A DNA stretch of 64,000 nt from Bacteroides fragilis. Lineage in GTDB: Bacteria; Bacteroidota; Bacteroidia; Bacteroidales; Bacteroidaceae. The stretch covers positions 62,001 through 126,000 of the forward strand of contig NZ_SZUU01000003.1 of assembly GCF_019583405.1 (NCBI RefSeq). The letters are read 5' to 3'. A program made the translations under genes and the position numbers. Shown piece after piece: positions 11,601-20,090 of the stretch. The notes beneath the pieces are model-generated. The model did no database searches, had not been told where the DNA came from, and saw only the letters and a program-made list of their open reading frames with translations. Numbering within the stretch: position 1 is the stretch's first letter; each line of letters starts with the position of its first letter.

Positions 11601-12039
11601 CACCAATAATCGGTTCTCCGGCAGTATCTTTCACTTGTCCCGTGATACGTACACTTTTCTGTTGTTGGAGAGAGGATGTTTTAGAAGTTTCTATCTTTGC
11701 TGCCGAAACAACAATCTGATTATCTACTATTTTATAAGTATAACCGGAGTTATTAAAAATCTGATCCAATACTTTCTCAATAGGTGCATCCGTAACATCT
11801 ACAGAAACTTTCTTACTGAGTTTTACCTGATTGTCATTGTAAAAGAAGGTATACCCACTTTTTTGCTCTAATTCCCGTATCACATTTTGAATAGAGACAT
11901 TAGTCCTCTTCATGGATATTTTAAGAATTTGGGCATAGGTAGTGACAGGCACCATACAAACCAGACAGATTGCCAAAACAAACGCCAGTTGTTTTTTGAC
12001 TTTTTGCGGGTTAAACCACCGCAGATTGCATTTTTTCAT
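8629..12039 (-). CDS. SusC-family TonB-dependent transporter with STN domain (pair B)
   Basis: A 1136-residue importer with signal peptide, STN domain (~40-112), carboxypeptidase-regulatory-like domain, DEVVVVGYG motif, plug (IESISFLKDAASSAIYGSRA) and barrel. The plug and barrel resemble SusC D (shared NFRGRGNLGTSSPL and VIDGAIADA stretches), marking B and D as paralogous transporters that may differ in ligand detail. The N-terminus MKKCNxRWFNPQ and the last ~40 bp before the ATG are conserved with A and D. No Bacteroides-type -7 box was seen in its leader. Probably silent now, since it lies behind a terminator with dyad 2 in front of it. Confidence 0.96.
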   Translation of the reverse strand: MKKCNLRWFNPQKVKKQLAFVLAICLVCMVPVTTYAQILKISMKRTNVSIQNVIRELEQKSGYTFFYNDNQVKLSKKVSVDVTDAPIEKVLDQIFNNSGYTYKIVDNQIVVSAAKIETSKTSSLQQQKSVRITGQVKDTAGEPIIGASVVEKGSASNGTITDMEGGFKLTVSGNELQITYIGYMPQTVKIHPGVTNYSITMKEDTKTLDEVVVVGYGTQKKVNLTGSVASVSTDEIKDRVQTNVLSAVQGTVPGVTVISRPGQTPSINFRGRGNLGTSSPLYVIDGAIADATFFSNLDPNSIESISFLKDAASSAIYGSRAAYGVVLVTTKQGKNDKMNVSYSGYVGLSNPTYKPEYVNSTQYAELYNEALYNSNSKGGKYQGYTEEEIGYFRDGSKPDLYPNTDWNDLILDKNVLTTQHSLDFSGGTDKIRYFIGLGYVYKDNMIPGQDSQRYNLNTNLSSDITKWLTVKAGVKYIRNDSDRDCGAPSLASFSMVPVTFVAKQSNGDWGTVNGGQSATSSFITNNPLRALSKSDWSKSKSENTMYDLGFDIKPVKGLIISGQGVFKGYEYKSKSYTALQPNAINYFSGEEIVGTGVTKNKMSMDWQSTNTMLYTATARYDWSNDKHSVGALVGTSYEHYKYERLAGSREEFPSDALTDMEAGSTSGAGYTNGAGSSEYKMLSYFARVNYTLMDRYLLEVNMRADASSRFHKDHRWGYFPSFSAGWRMNEEGFMKDIEWINNLKIRASYGTLGNINNVGNYDYFQNYSSGNHYNFSDSPVIGIGESKPANETLGWEKVALTDIGLDFDIFNGLLGVTADYYIKNTSDILLGYNVPTETGITAAPSQNIGKVKNTGFELALNHRNKIGAVNYSIGANIATNKNKITNLGGSDNIIQTSSYIVKYILKKGESIGSFYGFKTDGLYTQADIDAGHYYTLSGVVPNAGDVKFVPQRDIEYKQEITDEDRTILGKDVPDFTYGVNLSLQYKGFEFSMFGQGISGTKVAFDVYGVHPFYHGQDNPRKYHLKRWTEENPNPYAAYPRLYSASSVHTTYNRNFSDYHLFDSDYFRFKTLSLGYTVPSATVKSWGLQSLKVYVTGENLFTVRADKKMEDFDPETAGGVIYTLGTKSVAFGVNISF

Positions 12040-12183
12040 AAATACGATTAATTATTAGATTGTAATTTTGATTGATAAAGAGGGTACATGATTCTTTTTG
12101 TACCAACGTACCTCGGCTAACTAAGTTGTCATTTTTCTTTGTGCATTTCTTTCTTTTTATTTAGGTTTAAAATGATGAATTTT

Positions 12184-12204
12184 CCAAGTTCCGTATGAAC
12201 TTGG
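12184..12204. repeat. Dyad site 2, CCAAGTTC-N5-GAACTTGG, upstream of susC B
   Basis: Perfect 8-5-8 inverted repeat with core 12186-12202. Read towards susC B the spacer is ATACG, identical to dyad 5 (20043-20059) in inverted orientation; the shared stretch is 23 bp (12180-12202 versus 20043-20065). The core's gene-proximal edge is 146 bp from the susC B start, almost the same distance as in A, C and D. Confidence 0.8.
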
Positions 12205-12251
12205 TATAAGGGCAATTTCAAAAAGACAACTAATAATAATCGTATTACATA

Positions 12252-12289
12252 TAGAAAGAGGCTTATCTATTTAGTTATAGATAAGCCTC
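12252..12289 (-). terminator. Rho-independent terminator behind susD C
   Basis: A perfect 13-bp stem (arms 12258-12270 and 12277-12289, 6-nt loop), followed on the minus strand by a short U-rich run. It separates operon C from dyad 2 and operon B, so B is insulated from read-through. Confidence 0.8.
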
Positions 12290-12334
12290 ACATTTTTATT
12301 GAAAATCTATTGAAGTACGTTTCGTCAAACGCTT

Positions 12335-14101
12335 CTAATTACTGGTCGGATTCTGTGTTAAGGTTCCGGGATAAGAATTAATAGCACTTTGTGGAATAAA
12401 ATAAATAACCCGATAGTCTGTAGCAGGAATTTCAAGCATGGCATCATGTACTCCGGGATATTTGCGAGTTAATGTTTCACAATTGCGAAATACATCATAA
12501 CTACGTTCTGCTTGATAGGCCAGCTCTAATTGTCTCTCTTTTTCTATTCGCGCCTTAGCGTTGGAAGCATTTAAGTCATTATAACCTCCGCCGGGTAAAG
12601 AGCGTTCACGAATGATATTCAGATCTGCTTGTGCATGAGGATAATCACCTTTTTTGGCATATGCTTCTGCACGATTCAAGTAAACCTCGCCTAAACGAGA
12701 GATGACAGGAGAATGTAATTGAGATTCAGCTTCTCCGCTTGCAGTTCCTTCATTCGAACATTTGAGAATATAGAATTTGGGTTGCCCGCTTGAGAGTTCT
12801 ATTTCATAATCAATAACACCGTGATAGATTTGACCGTCTGAATAGCTGATTGAATATTTTTCTTCACTACTGTTTATTAATGACAATGTGTAATTAGTTT
12901 CCCCCTCTTTACAAGTCACAGTGTTACCTCTTTTAGAAACGGGCAATTGTACATATGTATATCCTGTATGTATGTTGTTTTTGTTGTATACATTCTTTAT
13001 GAAACGGAATACTTCAACATATTTACCATCACTATCCGTGATGTAGCTTGGTGAAATGAAATTTGCTCGTGCATCTACAATCTTTTTCTTGTCAGGACGC
13101 CAATCGTTACGTCCCTGTTCATTTAATAAATCCATGTATTTGGCACTCGCATACATTTCTCCCCAGCCTTGCTGTCCAGCATAAGAATACATTCCACCAA
13201 TAGAATTCCAATAATCCGGCTTTTCTGATGCCATGATTTTTACTACAAAAATAGATTCTTTATTATTTTCCGGCATGAATGTATTATATCGCATAAAATT
13301 TTCACGGGAGAGCAACTCATATTTCAGTCCACCTTCATCAGTGGTGCTTTCAATGACTTTAGTTGCATAATCAATGGCCAACTGGGCATTTTCACTATTG
13401 GGTGCTTCATAAGTTCCACTCATAAATAAATAAATACGAGACAACATGGCCCATGCCGCTTCTTTAGATGCATATGCAGGACCTTCTCGTTTGGTTTCTC
13501 CATTTTCCATCAATCGGGCCGCTGCTTTCAGGTCATCAATAGCTTGTTCATAAGTATCTTGAACAGTCGAACGATCAGGAAGATTAAGATTATTCACATC
13601 GTCTGGCGTACCGTTTACAATAGGGACTCCCATATGTCCTTCCGGCTTGTCCCAATAAGGACGTCCGAAAGCACGTCCAAGATAAAAATACATCATACCA
13701 CGGATATAGTAGCATTCACCCAGTTGATAATCAATGGTTTTGCTTTGTCCTTCATCAATCATTTTAATAATATTCGAAGCTTGTGCAATAGCTTTGTATC
13801 CGGAGTCCCAAAAGCTTTGTAGACGATAATTATCAGCATCGCGGGAATAAGAAATAAAATCGAAAAAGGCATCCGTTGATGATTTATCTTTCGCCATATT
13901 ATCACCCGCATATTCCCCTAAACGATGCATAGGATCCGACCAACTTTTTAATTGTGCATAGCATCCATTTACAAGTGACTCTAATGAAGAGGTAGGATCC
14001 TGAGTTATTTGTTCGGCTGACATTGAACCATAAGGAAGTCTGTCTATGTCACAAGCGGTTAAAGTGGCAACCGCACATAGTAGAGTTATTATTTTTTTCA
14101 T
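12335..14101 (-). CDS. SusD/RagB-family outer-membrane lipoprotein (pair C)
   Basis: A 588-residue lipoprotein with lipobox LTAC (Cys17). SusD features include the ECYYIRGMMYFYLGRAFG helix, LGEVYLNRAEAYAKKGDY, and a conserved C-terminal segment (YFIPQSAINSYPGTLTQNP). It is the most divergent of the four SusD proteins in the locus, pointing to a different ligand. It lies 13 bp downstream of susC C and is followed by a terminator at 12252-12289. Confidence 0.95.
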   Translation of the reverse strand: MKKIITLLCAVATLTACDIDRLPYGSMSAEQITQDPTSSLESLVNGCYAQLKSWSDPMHRLGEYAGDNMAKDKSSTDAFFDFISYSRDADNYRLQSFWDSGYKAIAQASNIIKMIDEGQSKTIDYQLGECYYIRGMMYFYLGRAFGRPYWDKPEGHMGVPIVNGTPDDVNNLNLPDRSTVQDTYEQAIDDLKAAARLMENGETKREGPAYASKEAAWAMLSRIYLFMSGTYEAPNSENAQLAIDYATKVIESTTDEGGLKYELLSRENFMRYNTFMPENNKESIFVVKIMASEKPDYWNSIGGMYSYAGQQGWGEMYASAKYMDLLNEQGRNDWRPDKKKIVDARANFISPSYITDSDGKYVEVFRFIKNVYNKNNIHTGYTYVQLPVSKRGNTVTCKEGETNYTLSLINSSEEKYSISYSDGQIYHGVIDYEIELSSGQPKFYILKCSNEGTASGEAESQLHSPVISRLGEVYLNRAEAYAKKGDYPHAQADLNIIRERSLPGGGYNDLNASNAKARIEKERQLELAYQAERSYDVFRNCETLTRKYPGVHDAMLEIPATDYRVIYFIPQSAINSYPGTLTQNPTSN

Positions 14102-14114
14102 ATAATCGTTACTT

Positions 14115-17100
14115 TTAGAATGTTAAATTAAGCCCAAACATAAATTTACGTACAGTTGGATAAACCGAAGGTAATGCAGTACCTATTACAGAACCATCAC
14201 TGGCCGGAATTTCCGGATCTACGCCTGAGTAATTTGTAACACAGAACAGGTTCTCTCCAGTGAAGAAAATTCTCATATTATTAATATAATATTGAGGCAA
14301 TTTTAGGTTGTAACCGATTGATAATGATCTCAATTTAAGATAGTCATTTTTTTCAAGATAGCGCGAGGAAGAACTGTTCGACTTACTCGTATTACTATAA
14401 GAAGCCACCGGATGTGTAGCTATATCTCCCGGTTTTTCCCAACGATTCCATCCCTTTTGAAGTTTCATTTGATTTCGATCGTTATATGCTCCGTCTGAAT
14501 CATATTCCTGGCGAGAATAATTATAGATTTGCCCTCCTACAGAGTAGCCAAATACTGCATTCAGATCAATATCTTTCCAGCGGAGTACCGTACTAAATCC
14601 TCCAAAGATGTCTGGAGATGAACTTCCACATTTCACTTGATCAGCCTCAGAATAATTACTTGTTTTCTGACGTGATAAAGTTCCATCTTCATTTTCTACG
14701 GTTTTATACCACTGAGGTGCCCCATTTTCCGGGTTTACACCTGCCCATTCTTTCAGATAATAAGTATCACATGGATAACCTGGCTGTAATACTCTTTTGG
14801 CTGTACCTGCAATCGATGTTCCATCTGAAATAATAATTGGCTTTTCTACAAATTGTCCCTCAGCGTTCTTTGTCTTATAGAGTTTCTTTAATTTGTTCTT
14901 ATTATGTCCCAAGTTAATTTCTATATTCCAATCCCAGTCTTTCGTACGGATAATATCACCGCCAATGGACAATTCAAATCCTTGATTTTGCATTTCACCA
15001 ATATTCTTCCACATACTTGTCACTCCTACTAATCCGGAAATGGGTACTGCATATAGAATATTACTTGTGTACTTATTATACCAGTCAAAACTTGCTCTCA
15101 ACCGATTATCAAAAAAAGCTACGTCAACTCCGATGCCTGTAGTATAAGTCTTTTCCCAAGTAAGGTCTTTATTGCCCAATTGTGATATCAAGGCTCCGGA
15201 TTCTTCGTTATATTTAGAAGATACTGAATAGAGATCGTATTGGGGATAAAGTGAACTTGGTCGGTTACCCACCGAGCCATAAGATATACGTAATTTCAAT
15301 ACATCAACCCAAGAGGCATGAAACCATTTCTCACGATTAATGTTCCATCCGGCACTGATAGAAAAGAAATTTCCATATTTTGCATTATCTCCGAAATTAG
15401 AGGCTCCATCGCGACGGAACGATAGTTGTGCCAGATATTTATTATCAAAAGCATAGTTTGCATTAAATAAAAGAGACTGTACCGCCCACTCACTAATACT
15501 ACCACCAACTTTCTCCGGTTTAGCTACCACGTCCAATACTTCGAAACCGGGAATAAATCCTATTCCATACATATCTGTTGCTTTAGCCCAATAATCGTTG
15601 AATTCATAAGCAGCCAACGCATTTATTGAATGTTTACCAAACATTTTGTTAAAACGTATGATATGGTTAGAATAACGACGTACAGTGGTAGTTTGATATT
15701 CACGCATACGCCCATCTACTCCCTCTCCACTACTTGAGCGCGGATCTGTATATTCACTGTAATTATAGCCTATGTATTTATAGTTATTGACGGATGAAAA
15801 ACTCAGCCAGTCAGTAATTCTAATATCAAAATCTAAATTACCCATAAATTCATAATTGGTAGAGTTCGATTTATTCCACTGCAGATCGTATAGATAATTG
15901 CTATTAGAACTGTTCACCCATCCTGTATATCTATTGGGAACCAAATTCCCTTCTTCATCAAAAGGACTATCCCATGGCAGTCTTTGGAACATGGAAGTAA
16001 CATCATACTGTTTATCTTCAATATCCCGTCGCGATCCTGCCAGTGCAGGTTTTATACTCAACCATTCAAAGGGGTTATAGGTTGTTTTTAACCGGAAGTT
16101 ATATCGTGTGTAATCATAGCCTTTCACTGCTCCTTCTTCATCATAGACACCGATGGAAAGGAAAGATCTGATTTTCTCATTACCTCCGGATAAAGAAACA
16201 TTGTAATCTTGGGTAACTCCTGTTTGGGCAGCCAAATCAAACCAATCGAAATTACAATTTCGCAGTTCATCATTATAACGTGAAAAAGTAATCGCTTCCT
16301 GATTTGAGAATGATTTATAGTAATCATATAGCTCCGCTCCATCCATCATTTCCATATTTCCTCTCCCTAACTTACTGATACCAACTTTTGCAGAGACATT
16401 TACTGTCATCTTTTCTGCTTTACCATTTTTGGTTGTTACCAGAATAACGCCGTTGGCTCCTTGTGAACCATAAATAGCAGTAGAAGCAGCATCTTTTAGG
16501 ATAGTCATTGTTTCTATATCACTTGGATTCAAAGCACCGGCATTTGAACCAACAATCACTCCATCAATAACCCATAATGGAGCAGTGGTCCCACTTAAAG
16601 TTGCTTGTCCACGAATCACGACAGCTCCTCCTGACCCGGGTTGTCCCGACCCTGGAGCTACATATACTCCCGGAACCTTTCCGTTTAACATATTTTCTAC
16701 TGAAGGGGTAGTAATATCTTTTAGTTTATCGCTCTTAACTGTTTGTAGCGCACCAGTCAAGCTCTCTTTCTTTTGTGTACTATACCCAACTACCACTACT
16801 TCATCTAATGTTTTGGTATCTTCCTTCATTATTACATTATAAGAGCTTACCCCCGGTTTGAGATTAATGGTTTGAGGAATATATCCAATGTAACTAACCT
16901 GGAGTTCATTGCCCGTTACTATAAGAGAAAATTCGCCATTCACGTTAGTGATAGTCCCGTTTGAAGAAGATCCTTTTTCTATTATAGATGCTCCTATTAT
17001 AGGATCTCCTGCAATATCTTTTACTACACCGGTCACTTTTTGTTGTTTTTGCTGTTGAACCGTTTGTTGCGCAGTTGTGGTGGGGATTGTATATATAACA

Positions 17101-17426
17101 ATTTGATTCTCTACTATTCTATAAGAGTACCCGGAATTTTCAAATATCTGATTTAGAACAACTTCTATCGGAGCATCTTCTACATTTATAGAAACCTTTT
17201 TATCTAACTTCACTTGATTATCATTATAGAAAAAAGTATATTCACTTCCTTTTTCTAACTCTTGTAATACCGATTGGATAGAAGTGTTACTCTTTTTTAT
17301 TGAGAATTTGAGTACTTGTGCAAATGTGCTGATAGGTATTGCACAAACTAAACTAATAGCAACAGCAATTGCTATTTGCTTTTTTACTTTTTGTGGATTA
17401 AACCACTTTTGATTGCATTTTTTCAT
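14115..17426 (-). CDS. SusC-family TonB-dependent transporter with STN domain (pair C)
   Basis: A 1103-residue importer with signal peptide, STN domain, carboxypeptidase-regulatory-like domain, DEVVVVGYS variant of the SusC signature, plug (IETMTILKDAASTAIYGSQG) and a barrel unlike those of A, B and D. I placed the start at the ATG at 17426 because it gives MKKCNQKWFNPQ, matching the other three; an upstream start would add 13 unrelated residues. It is nearest and divergent to the sigma-factor gene, with the intergenic region and dyad 3 between them. Base composition is more AT-rich than in A or B. Its leader keeps the dyad-to-ATG spacing of 146 bp but little other leader sequence. Confidence 0.95.
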   Translation of the reverse strand: MKKCNQKWFNPQKVKKQIAIAVAISLVCAIPISTFAQVLKFSIKKSNTSIQSVLQELEKGSEYTFFYNDNQVKLDKKVSINVEDAPIEVVLNQIFENSGYSYRIVENQIVIYTIPTTTAQQTVQQQKQQKVTGVVKDIAGDPIIGASIIEKGSSSNGTITNVNGEFSLIVTGNELQVSYIGYIPQTINLKPGVSSYNVIMKEDTKTLDEVVVVGYSTQKKESLTGALQTVKSDKLKDITTPSVENMLNGKVPGVYVAPGSGQPGSGGAVVIRGQATLSGTTAPLWVIDGVIVGSNAGALNPSDIETMTILKDAASTAIYGSQGANGVILVTTKNGKAEKMTVNVSAKVGISKLGRGNMEMMDGAELYDYYKSFSNQEAITFSRYNDELRNCNFDWFDLAAQTGVTQDYNVSLSGGNEKIRSFLSIGVYDEEGAVKGYDYTRYNFRLKTTYNPFEWLSIKPALAGSRRDIEDKQYDVTSMFQRLPWDSPFDEEGNLVPNRYTGWVNSSNSNYLYDLQWNKSNSTNYEFMGNLDFDIRITDWLSFSSVNNYKYIGYNYSEYTDPRSSSGEGVDGRMREYQTTTVRRYSNHIIRFNKMFGKHSINALAAYEFNDYWAKATDMYGIGFIPGFEVLDVVAKPEKVGGSISEWAVQSLLFNANYAFDNKYLAQLSFRRDGASNFGDNAKYGNFFSISAGWNINREKWFHASWVDVLKLRISYGSVGNRPSSLYPQYDLYSVSSKYNEESGALISQLGNKDLTWEKTYTTGIGVDVAFFDNRLRASFDWYNKYTSNILYAVPISGLVGVTSMWKNIGEMQNQGFELSIGGDIIRTKDWDWNIEINLGHNKNKLKKLYKTKNAEGQFVEKPIIISDGTSIAGTAKRVLQPGYPCDTYYLKEWAGVNPENGAPQWYKTVENEDGTLSRQKTSNYSEADQVKCGSSSPDIFGGFSTVLRWKDIDLNAVFGYSVGGQIYNYSRQEYDSDGAYNDRNQMKLQKGWNRWEKPGDIATHPVASYSNTSKSNSSSSRYLEKNDYLKLRSLSIGYNLKLPQYYINNMRIFFTGENLFCVTNYSGVDPEIPASDGSVIGTALPSVYPTVRKFMFGLNLTF

Positions 17427-17556
17427 AAATACCATAATTATTAGATTATAATTTAAATTTAACAAATAATAGGTGTTGCCCTTTAAGAATCCCGTGCTTG
17501 ATTAACATGTTTCACTGTTTTTTCCAATTTTCTTATTTGAATCTTTTTAGGGTGTA

Positions 17557-17587
17557 AAATCGTGTTCTACTTAAGTTCTTCGAGAAC
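17557..17587. repeat. Left arm of a perfect 31-bp inverted repeat (partner 19984-20014)
   Basis: The 31 bases at 17557-17587 are the exact reverse complement of 19984-20014, and identity stops abruptly at both ends. The arms enclose 17588-19983, which holds the sigma-factor gene and all but the last codons of fecR. This is the shortest of the three nested inverted pairs and the most typical of a site-specific invertible segment (~2.4 kb). Confidence 0.9.
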
Positions 17588-17589
17588 TA
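17573..17589. repeat. Dyad site 3, AAGTTC-TTCGA-GAACTa, upstream of susC C
   Basis: Degenerate in the last base, otherwise the same dyad. The spacer on the plus strand is TTCGA; its inverted partner, dyad 4, reads TCGAA on the plus strand. It lies 146 bp from the susC C start and overlaps the right part of the 31-bp repeat. Confidence 0.75.
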
Positions 17590-17934
17590 TTGCATTTTTA
17601 TCCTTTATTTATTTTTATTATTGGGTCCTGTTTACATTTTGATTATTTCATGCTTTTTTATCATTTTGTATTTTCTATCTCATCTGTATTGCTGGTTTTA
17701 GCACCCGAACCAAAGATCTGAGGAAAAAAACAGCTGTGTTGCTGTTAGAGAAAGTTATATTTGATAGGATAAAGCCTCCAATTTTGTGTATTTGCTCGAT
17801 AAAACAAACGATATAGCTCTTTAATGATATGTATTAAGTGAATTAACGATGATTTATGATAGTAGAAATGTAAACGGGAAAAATTAGTAAATAGCTTCTT
17901 AAAGCAGATTTTTGAACTCTAACTTTTTAAGATG

Positions 17935-18004
17935 TTAACTTCGTATAAATAAAGAATTAAGGTTTTGTCAACAGGATATTAACTTCGTACAGATAGAGAA
18001 TTAA
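17935..18004. repeat. Pair of 26-bp direct repeats upstream of the sigma-factor gene
   Basis: 17935-17960 and 17979-18004 both read TTAACTTCGTA followed by a purine-rich stretch and AGAATTAA, with three mismatches, 44 bp apart start to start. This resembles a tandem regulator- or polymerase-binding site; no protein can be assigned. Confidence 0.7.
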
Positions 18005-18316
18005 TTTCCTATATTCAGGAAACGAATAAGATCCTGCAATAAAATGTATTTTTACTTAAAAAGGCAATTTTATATTGCATGATAATAGTATTTTTATTCA
18101 AGAAGAAATTATTATAGCATCTTTTTAAAGAAAGTCTGAGTTAGCTAAATATAAAGATCCTCTCCCTTATGTCAACCTAAAATGAATTTTACTATCTTTT
18201 TTATATTTCTATAATCATTATTATTTAAACACATCTTTTTATATTCAAATGCGCCCATTTGCTATAAATCCTCTATTTTTATTTTAAAATTTGTATTGTT
18301 TCTCCCTAAAAAATTG

Positions 18317-18324
18317 TATGTTTG
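18317..18324 (+). promoter_or_regulatory. Probable -7 box of the sigma-factor gene
   Basis: TATGTTTG matches the Bacteroides -7 consensus TAnnTTTG. A TTTG at 18290-18293 could be the -33 element, though the 23-bp gap is longer than the usual 19-21. The box places transcription start just before the ATG at 18345, which supports that start over an ATG-like codon further upstream. Confidence 0.5.
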
Positions 18325-18344
18325 CACATCACACCGATAGATTT

Positions 18345-18893
18345 ATGACCGAGAAAGAGCTTATTGTATCATTAAAACTGGGGGACGAAGCTGCATTTAC
18401 TGCTCTATACAGAATGTATTGGCCTAAAGTTCACAACTTTTCCCGTTTATACCTATCTTCTATGGCTGAAGTAGAAGAAGTGGTACAGGAGGTCTTCGTA
18501 AAATTGTGGGAGGCACGTATCTTCTTGAAAGAGAATGAAAGCTTCAAAGGATTTCTATTTATTATAACCCGCAATATAATTTTTAATCAATTTCGTAAAA
18601 GTTTCAATGAAAATGCGTATAAAACGACTATACTCAGTAGTGCAGAAGTTGAATATGATATTGAAGATGAAATGGATGCAGCCGATCTTCAGGCCTATAT
18701 AAAGAAATTAATTTCTGAACTGACGCCTCGGCAACAAGAAGTATTTCACTTAAGCCGTGAAGAGCACCTTAGCTATAAAGAAATAGCTACTCGGCTGTCT
18801 ATCAGTGAGAAAACTGTAGAGCGACATATTAATGAAGCCTTAAAATTTTTACGTAAAAACATCTATTTATTTATCATATTTCTTTCTCTATAA
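18345..18893 (+). CDS. ECF-type RNA polymerase sigma factor
   Basis: A 182-residue sigma-70 family protein. Region 2 is near residues 10-80 (ALYRMYWPKVHNFSRLYL, then EVEEVVQEVFVKLWE). Region 4 is near 120-170 (LTPRQQEVFHLSREEHLSYKEIA, then SEKTVERHI). The ATG at 18345 was chosen over 18291 because the upstream codons overlap the promoter box and the family starts with a short acidic segment before region 2. The next gene is a FecR anti-sigma factor 124 bp downstream. In Bacteroides such pairs control STN-bearing SusC operons, often for host glycans. It is the only sigma factor in the window and could serve all four STN-SusC operons. Confidence 0.95.
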   Translation: MTEKELIVSLKLGDEAAFTALYRMYWPKVHNFSRLYLSSMAEVEEVVQEVFVKLWEARIFLKENESFKGFLFIITRNIIFNQFRKSFNENAYKTTILSSAEVEYDIEDEMDAADLQAYIKKLISELTPRQQEVFHLSREEHLSYKEIATRLSISEKTVERHINEALKFLRKNIYLFIIFLSL

Positions 18894-19017
18894 TAATAAG
18901 GTATAGAGAGCTTATTTCATGATTTCCCTTTTATTTTAAAGATTTTAAATTTTCTTTGGGGGATGTTATGGTGTTGCGTGTATTTATAAATAGATAGGTA
19001 ATAAGAAGGTAATAAAG

Positions 19018-20004
19018 ATGAAACAAGCGACAAAAGGAAATAAGAATATAATAAAGAAGCTGCTGACTGATGGCCTATCGCCGGAAGAGCGAGAAAAACT
19101 TAATAACTATAAATTTGTGAATCAGGCAATTTATAGTCAATGGGAACAGACTTCTGATATGTATACCGATGTCGATAAGGAAGAACGAATGCTAACAAAC
19201 GTTATGCACCAAATAAAGAAAGGAAAAAGCGGACGTTTTAGGCAAAGCTTACATCGGTATAGCTGGGTAGCATCCATAGCATTATTGCTAATTTGCGGAA
19301 CATTATCTTTAATGTTATTATCCAGAAAATCAGATCCAAAAGTTTGGTATGTTCTGAATTCAGGACGCCAATCCATGGATTCAGTGAGACTGGCAGATGG
19401 TACATTGGTGATGTTGAATGCTGGAAGTCGTTTGACATATCCTAAAGAGTTTTCCGGAGAAAAGCGGGAAGTAACTCTTTCAGGACAAGCTTTTTTTAAT
19501 GTTCATCCGGATAAGGGACATCCTTTTGTTGTAAAAACCAAGAATATGGATGTTACAGCTTTAGGGACAGCATTTGAGGTTTTTAGTTTTGATGGTGACG
19601 AAAGTGTAGAAACAGTATTGCTCAATGGCAAAGTTAGGGTAGAACCTAAGGATAACAAAGAGCAAATTAAAGGAGAATACATTCTTCGTCCGAATGAAAA
19701 ATTGACTTGCCAAGCAAACGGTGATGTGCGTATAGATCATGTAGATGCTAATTCATATTCTGCTTGGCGTATTGGAGGACGATTGAGTTTCAAGAACGAA
19801 ACATTGGCCATGATTTTACCTCGTTTAGAGAAATGGTATGGTCAAAAGATCGATTGCTCACAGAAAGTGGCTGATCATTATCGCTTTACATTCACATTGC
19901 GAAATGAACCATTGGATCTGATTCTGAATATTATGTCGCATAGTGCGCCATTAAATTATAAATTAATAAGCAATGACTACTATGTTCTCGAAGAACTTAA
20001 GTAG
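19018..20004 (+). CDS. FecR-family anti-sigma factor
   Basis: A 328-residue inner-membrane anti-sigma factor. The cytoplasmic N-terminal part (1-~80) should hold the sigma factor; one transmembrane helix lies at ~83-102; then comes the periplasmic FecR domain (~115-215, with LADGTLVMLNAGSRLTYP and VTALGTAFEVF); and a C-terminal DUF4974-type domain (~250-328, SFKNETLAMILPRLEKWYG). The periplasmic part is expected to contact the STN domain of a ligand-loaded SusC. The last six codons and the stop (19984-20004) lie inside the 31-bp inverted repeat. The partner arm at 17557-17587 encodes the same codons and stop, so inversion would leave the protein unchanged. Confidence 0.95.
   Translation: MKQATKGNKNIIKKLLTDGLSPEEREKLNNYKFVNQAIYSQWEQTSDMYTDVDKEERMLTNVMHQIKKGKSGRFRQSLHRYSWVASIALLLICGTLSLMLLSRKSDPKVWYVLNSGRQSMDSVRLADGTLVMLNAGSRLTYPKEFSGEKREVTLSGQAFFNVHPDKGHPFVVKTKNMDVTALGTAFEVFSFDGDESVETVLLNGKVRVEPKDNKEQIKGEYILRPNEKLTCQANGDVRIDHVDANSYSAWRIGGRLSFKNETLAMILPRLEKWYGQKIDCSQKVADHYRFTFTLRNEPLDLILNIMSHSAPLNYKLISNDYYVLEELK
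19982..19998. repeat. Dyad site 4, aTGTTC-TCGAA-GAACTT, at the end of fecR
   Basis: The inverted partner of dyad 3; the right half is canonical and the left half has one changed base from coding sequence. It is embedded in the last codons of fecR. Confidence 0.75.
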
Positions 20005-20014
20005 AACACGATTT
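19984..20014. repeat. Right arm of the perfect 31-bp inverted repeat (partner 17557-17587)
   Basis: Exact reverse complement of 17557-17587. It spans the fecR stop codon (TAG at 20002-20004) and ten bases beyond. Confidence 0.9.
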
Positions 20015-20042
20015 AAGAAATAAAAAAATAGTAATAAAAGCT

Positions 20043-20065
20043 AAGTTCATACGGAACTTGGAAAA
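20043..20065. repeat. Dyad site 5, AAGTTC-ATACG-GAACTT, between fecR and susC D
   Basis: The perfect 6-5-6 dyad occupies 20043-20059; the 23-bp stretch to 20065 is identical, in inverted orientation, to the sequence at dyad 2 upstream of susC B. It is 48 bp from dyad 6 and 197 bp from the susC D start, off the ~147-bp spacing kept by the gene-proximal dyads. Confidence 0.8.
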
Positions 20066-20090
20066 CAGGACAAAAGATAAGATTTATACC

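Larger units (their letters stand above)
17590..18344. other. AT-rich intergenic region between susC C and the sigma-factor gene
   Basis: About 755 bp, very AT-rich, with no convincing ORF. It contains a -7-like box TATATTTG at 17756-17763, two 26-bp direct repeats (17935-17960 and 17979-18004), and the likely sigma-gene promoter near 18317. I saw no minus-strand TAnnTTTG box that would drive susC C. If the 31-bp arms recombine, this region moves with the sigma cassette and would then face susC D. Confidence 0.6.
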
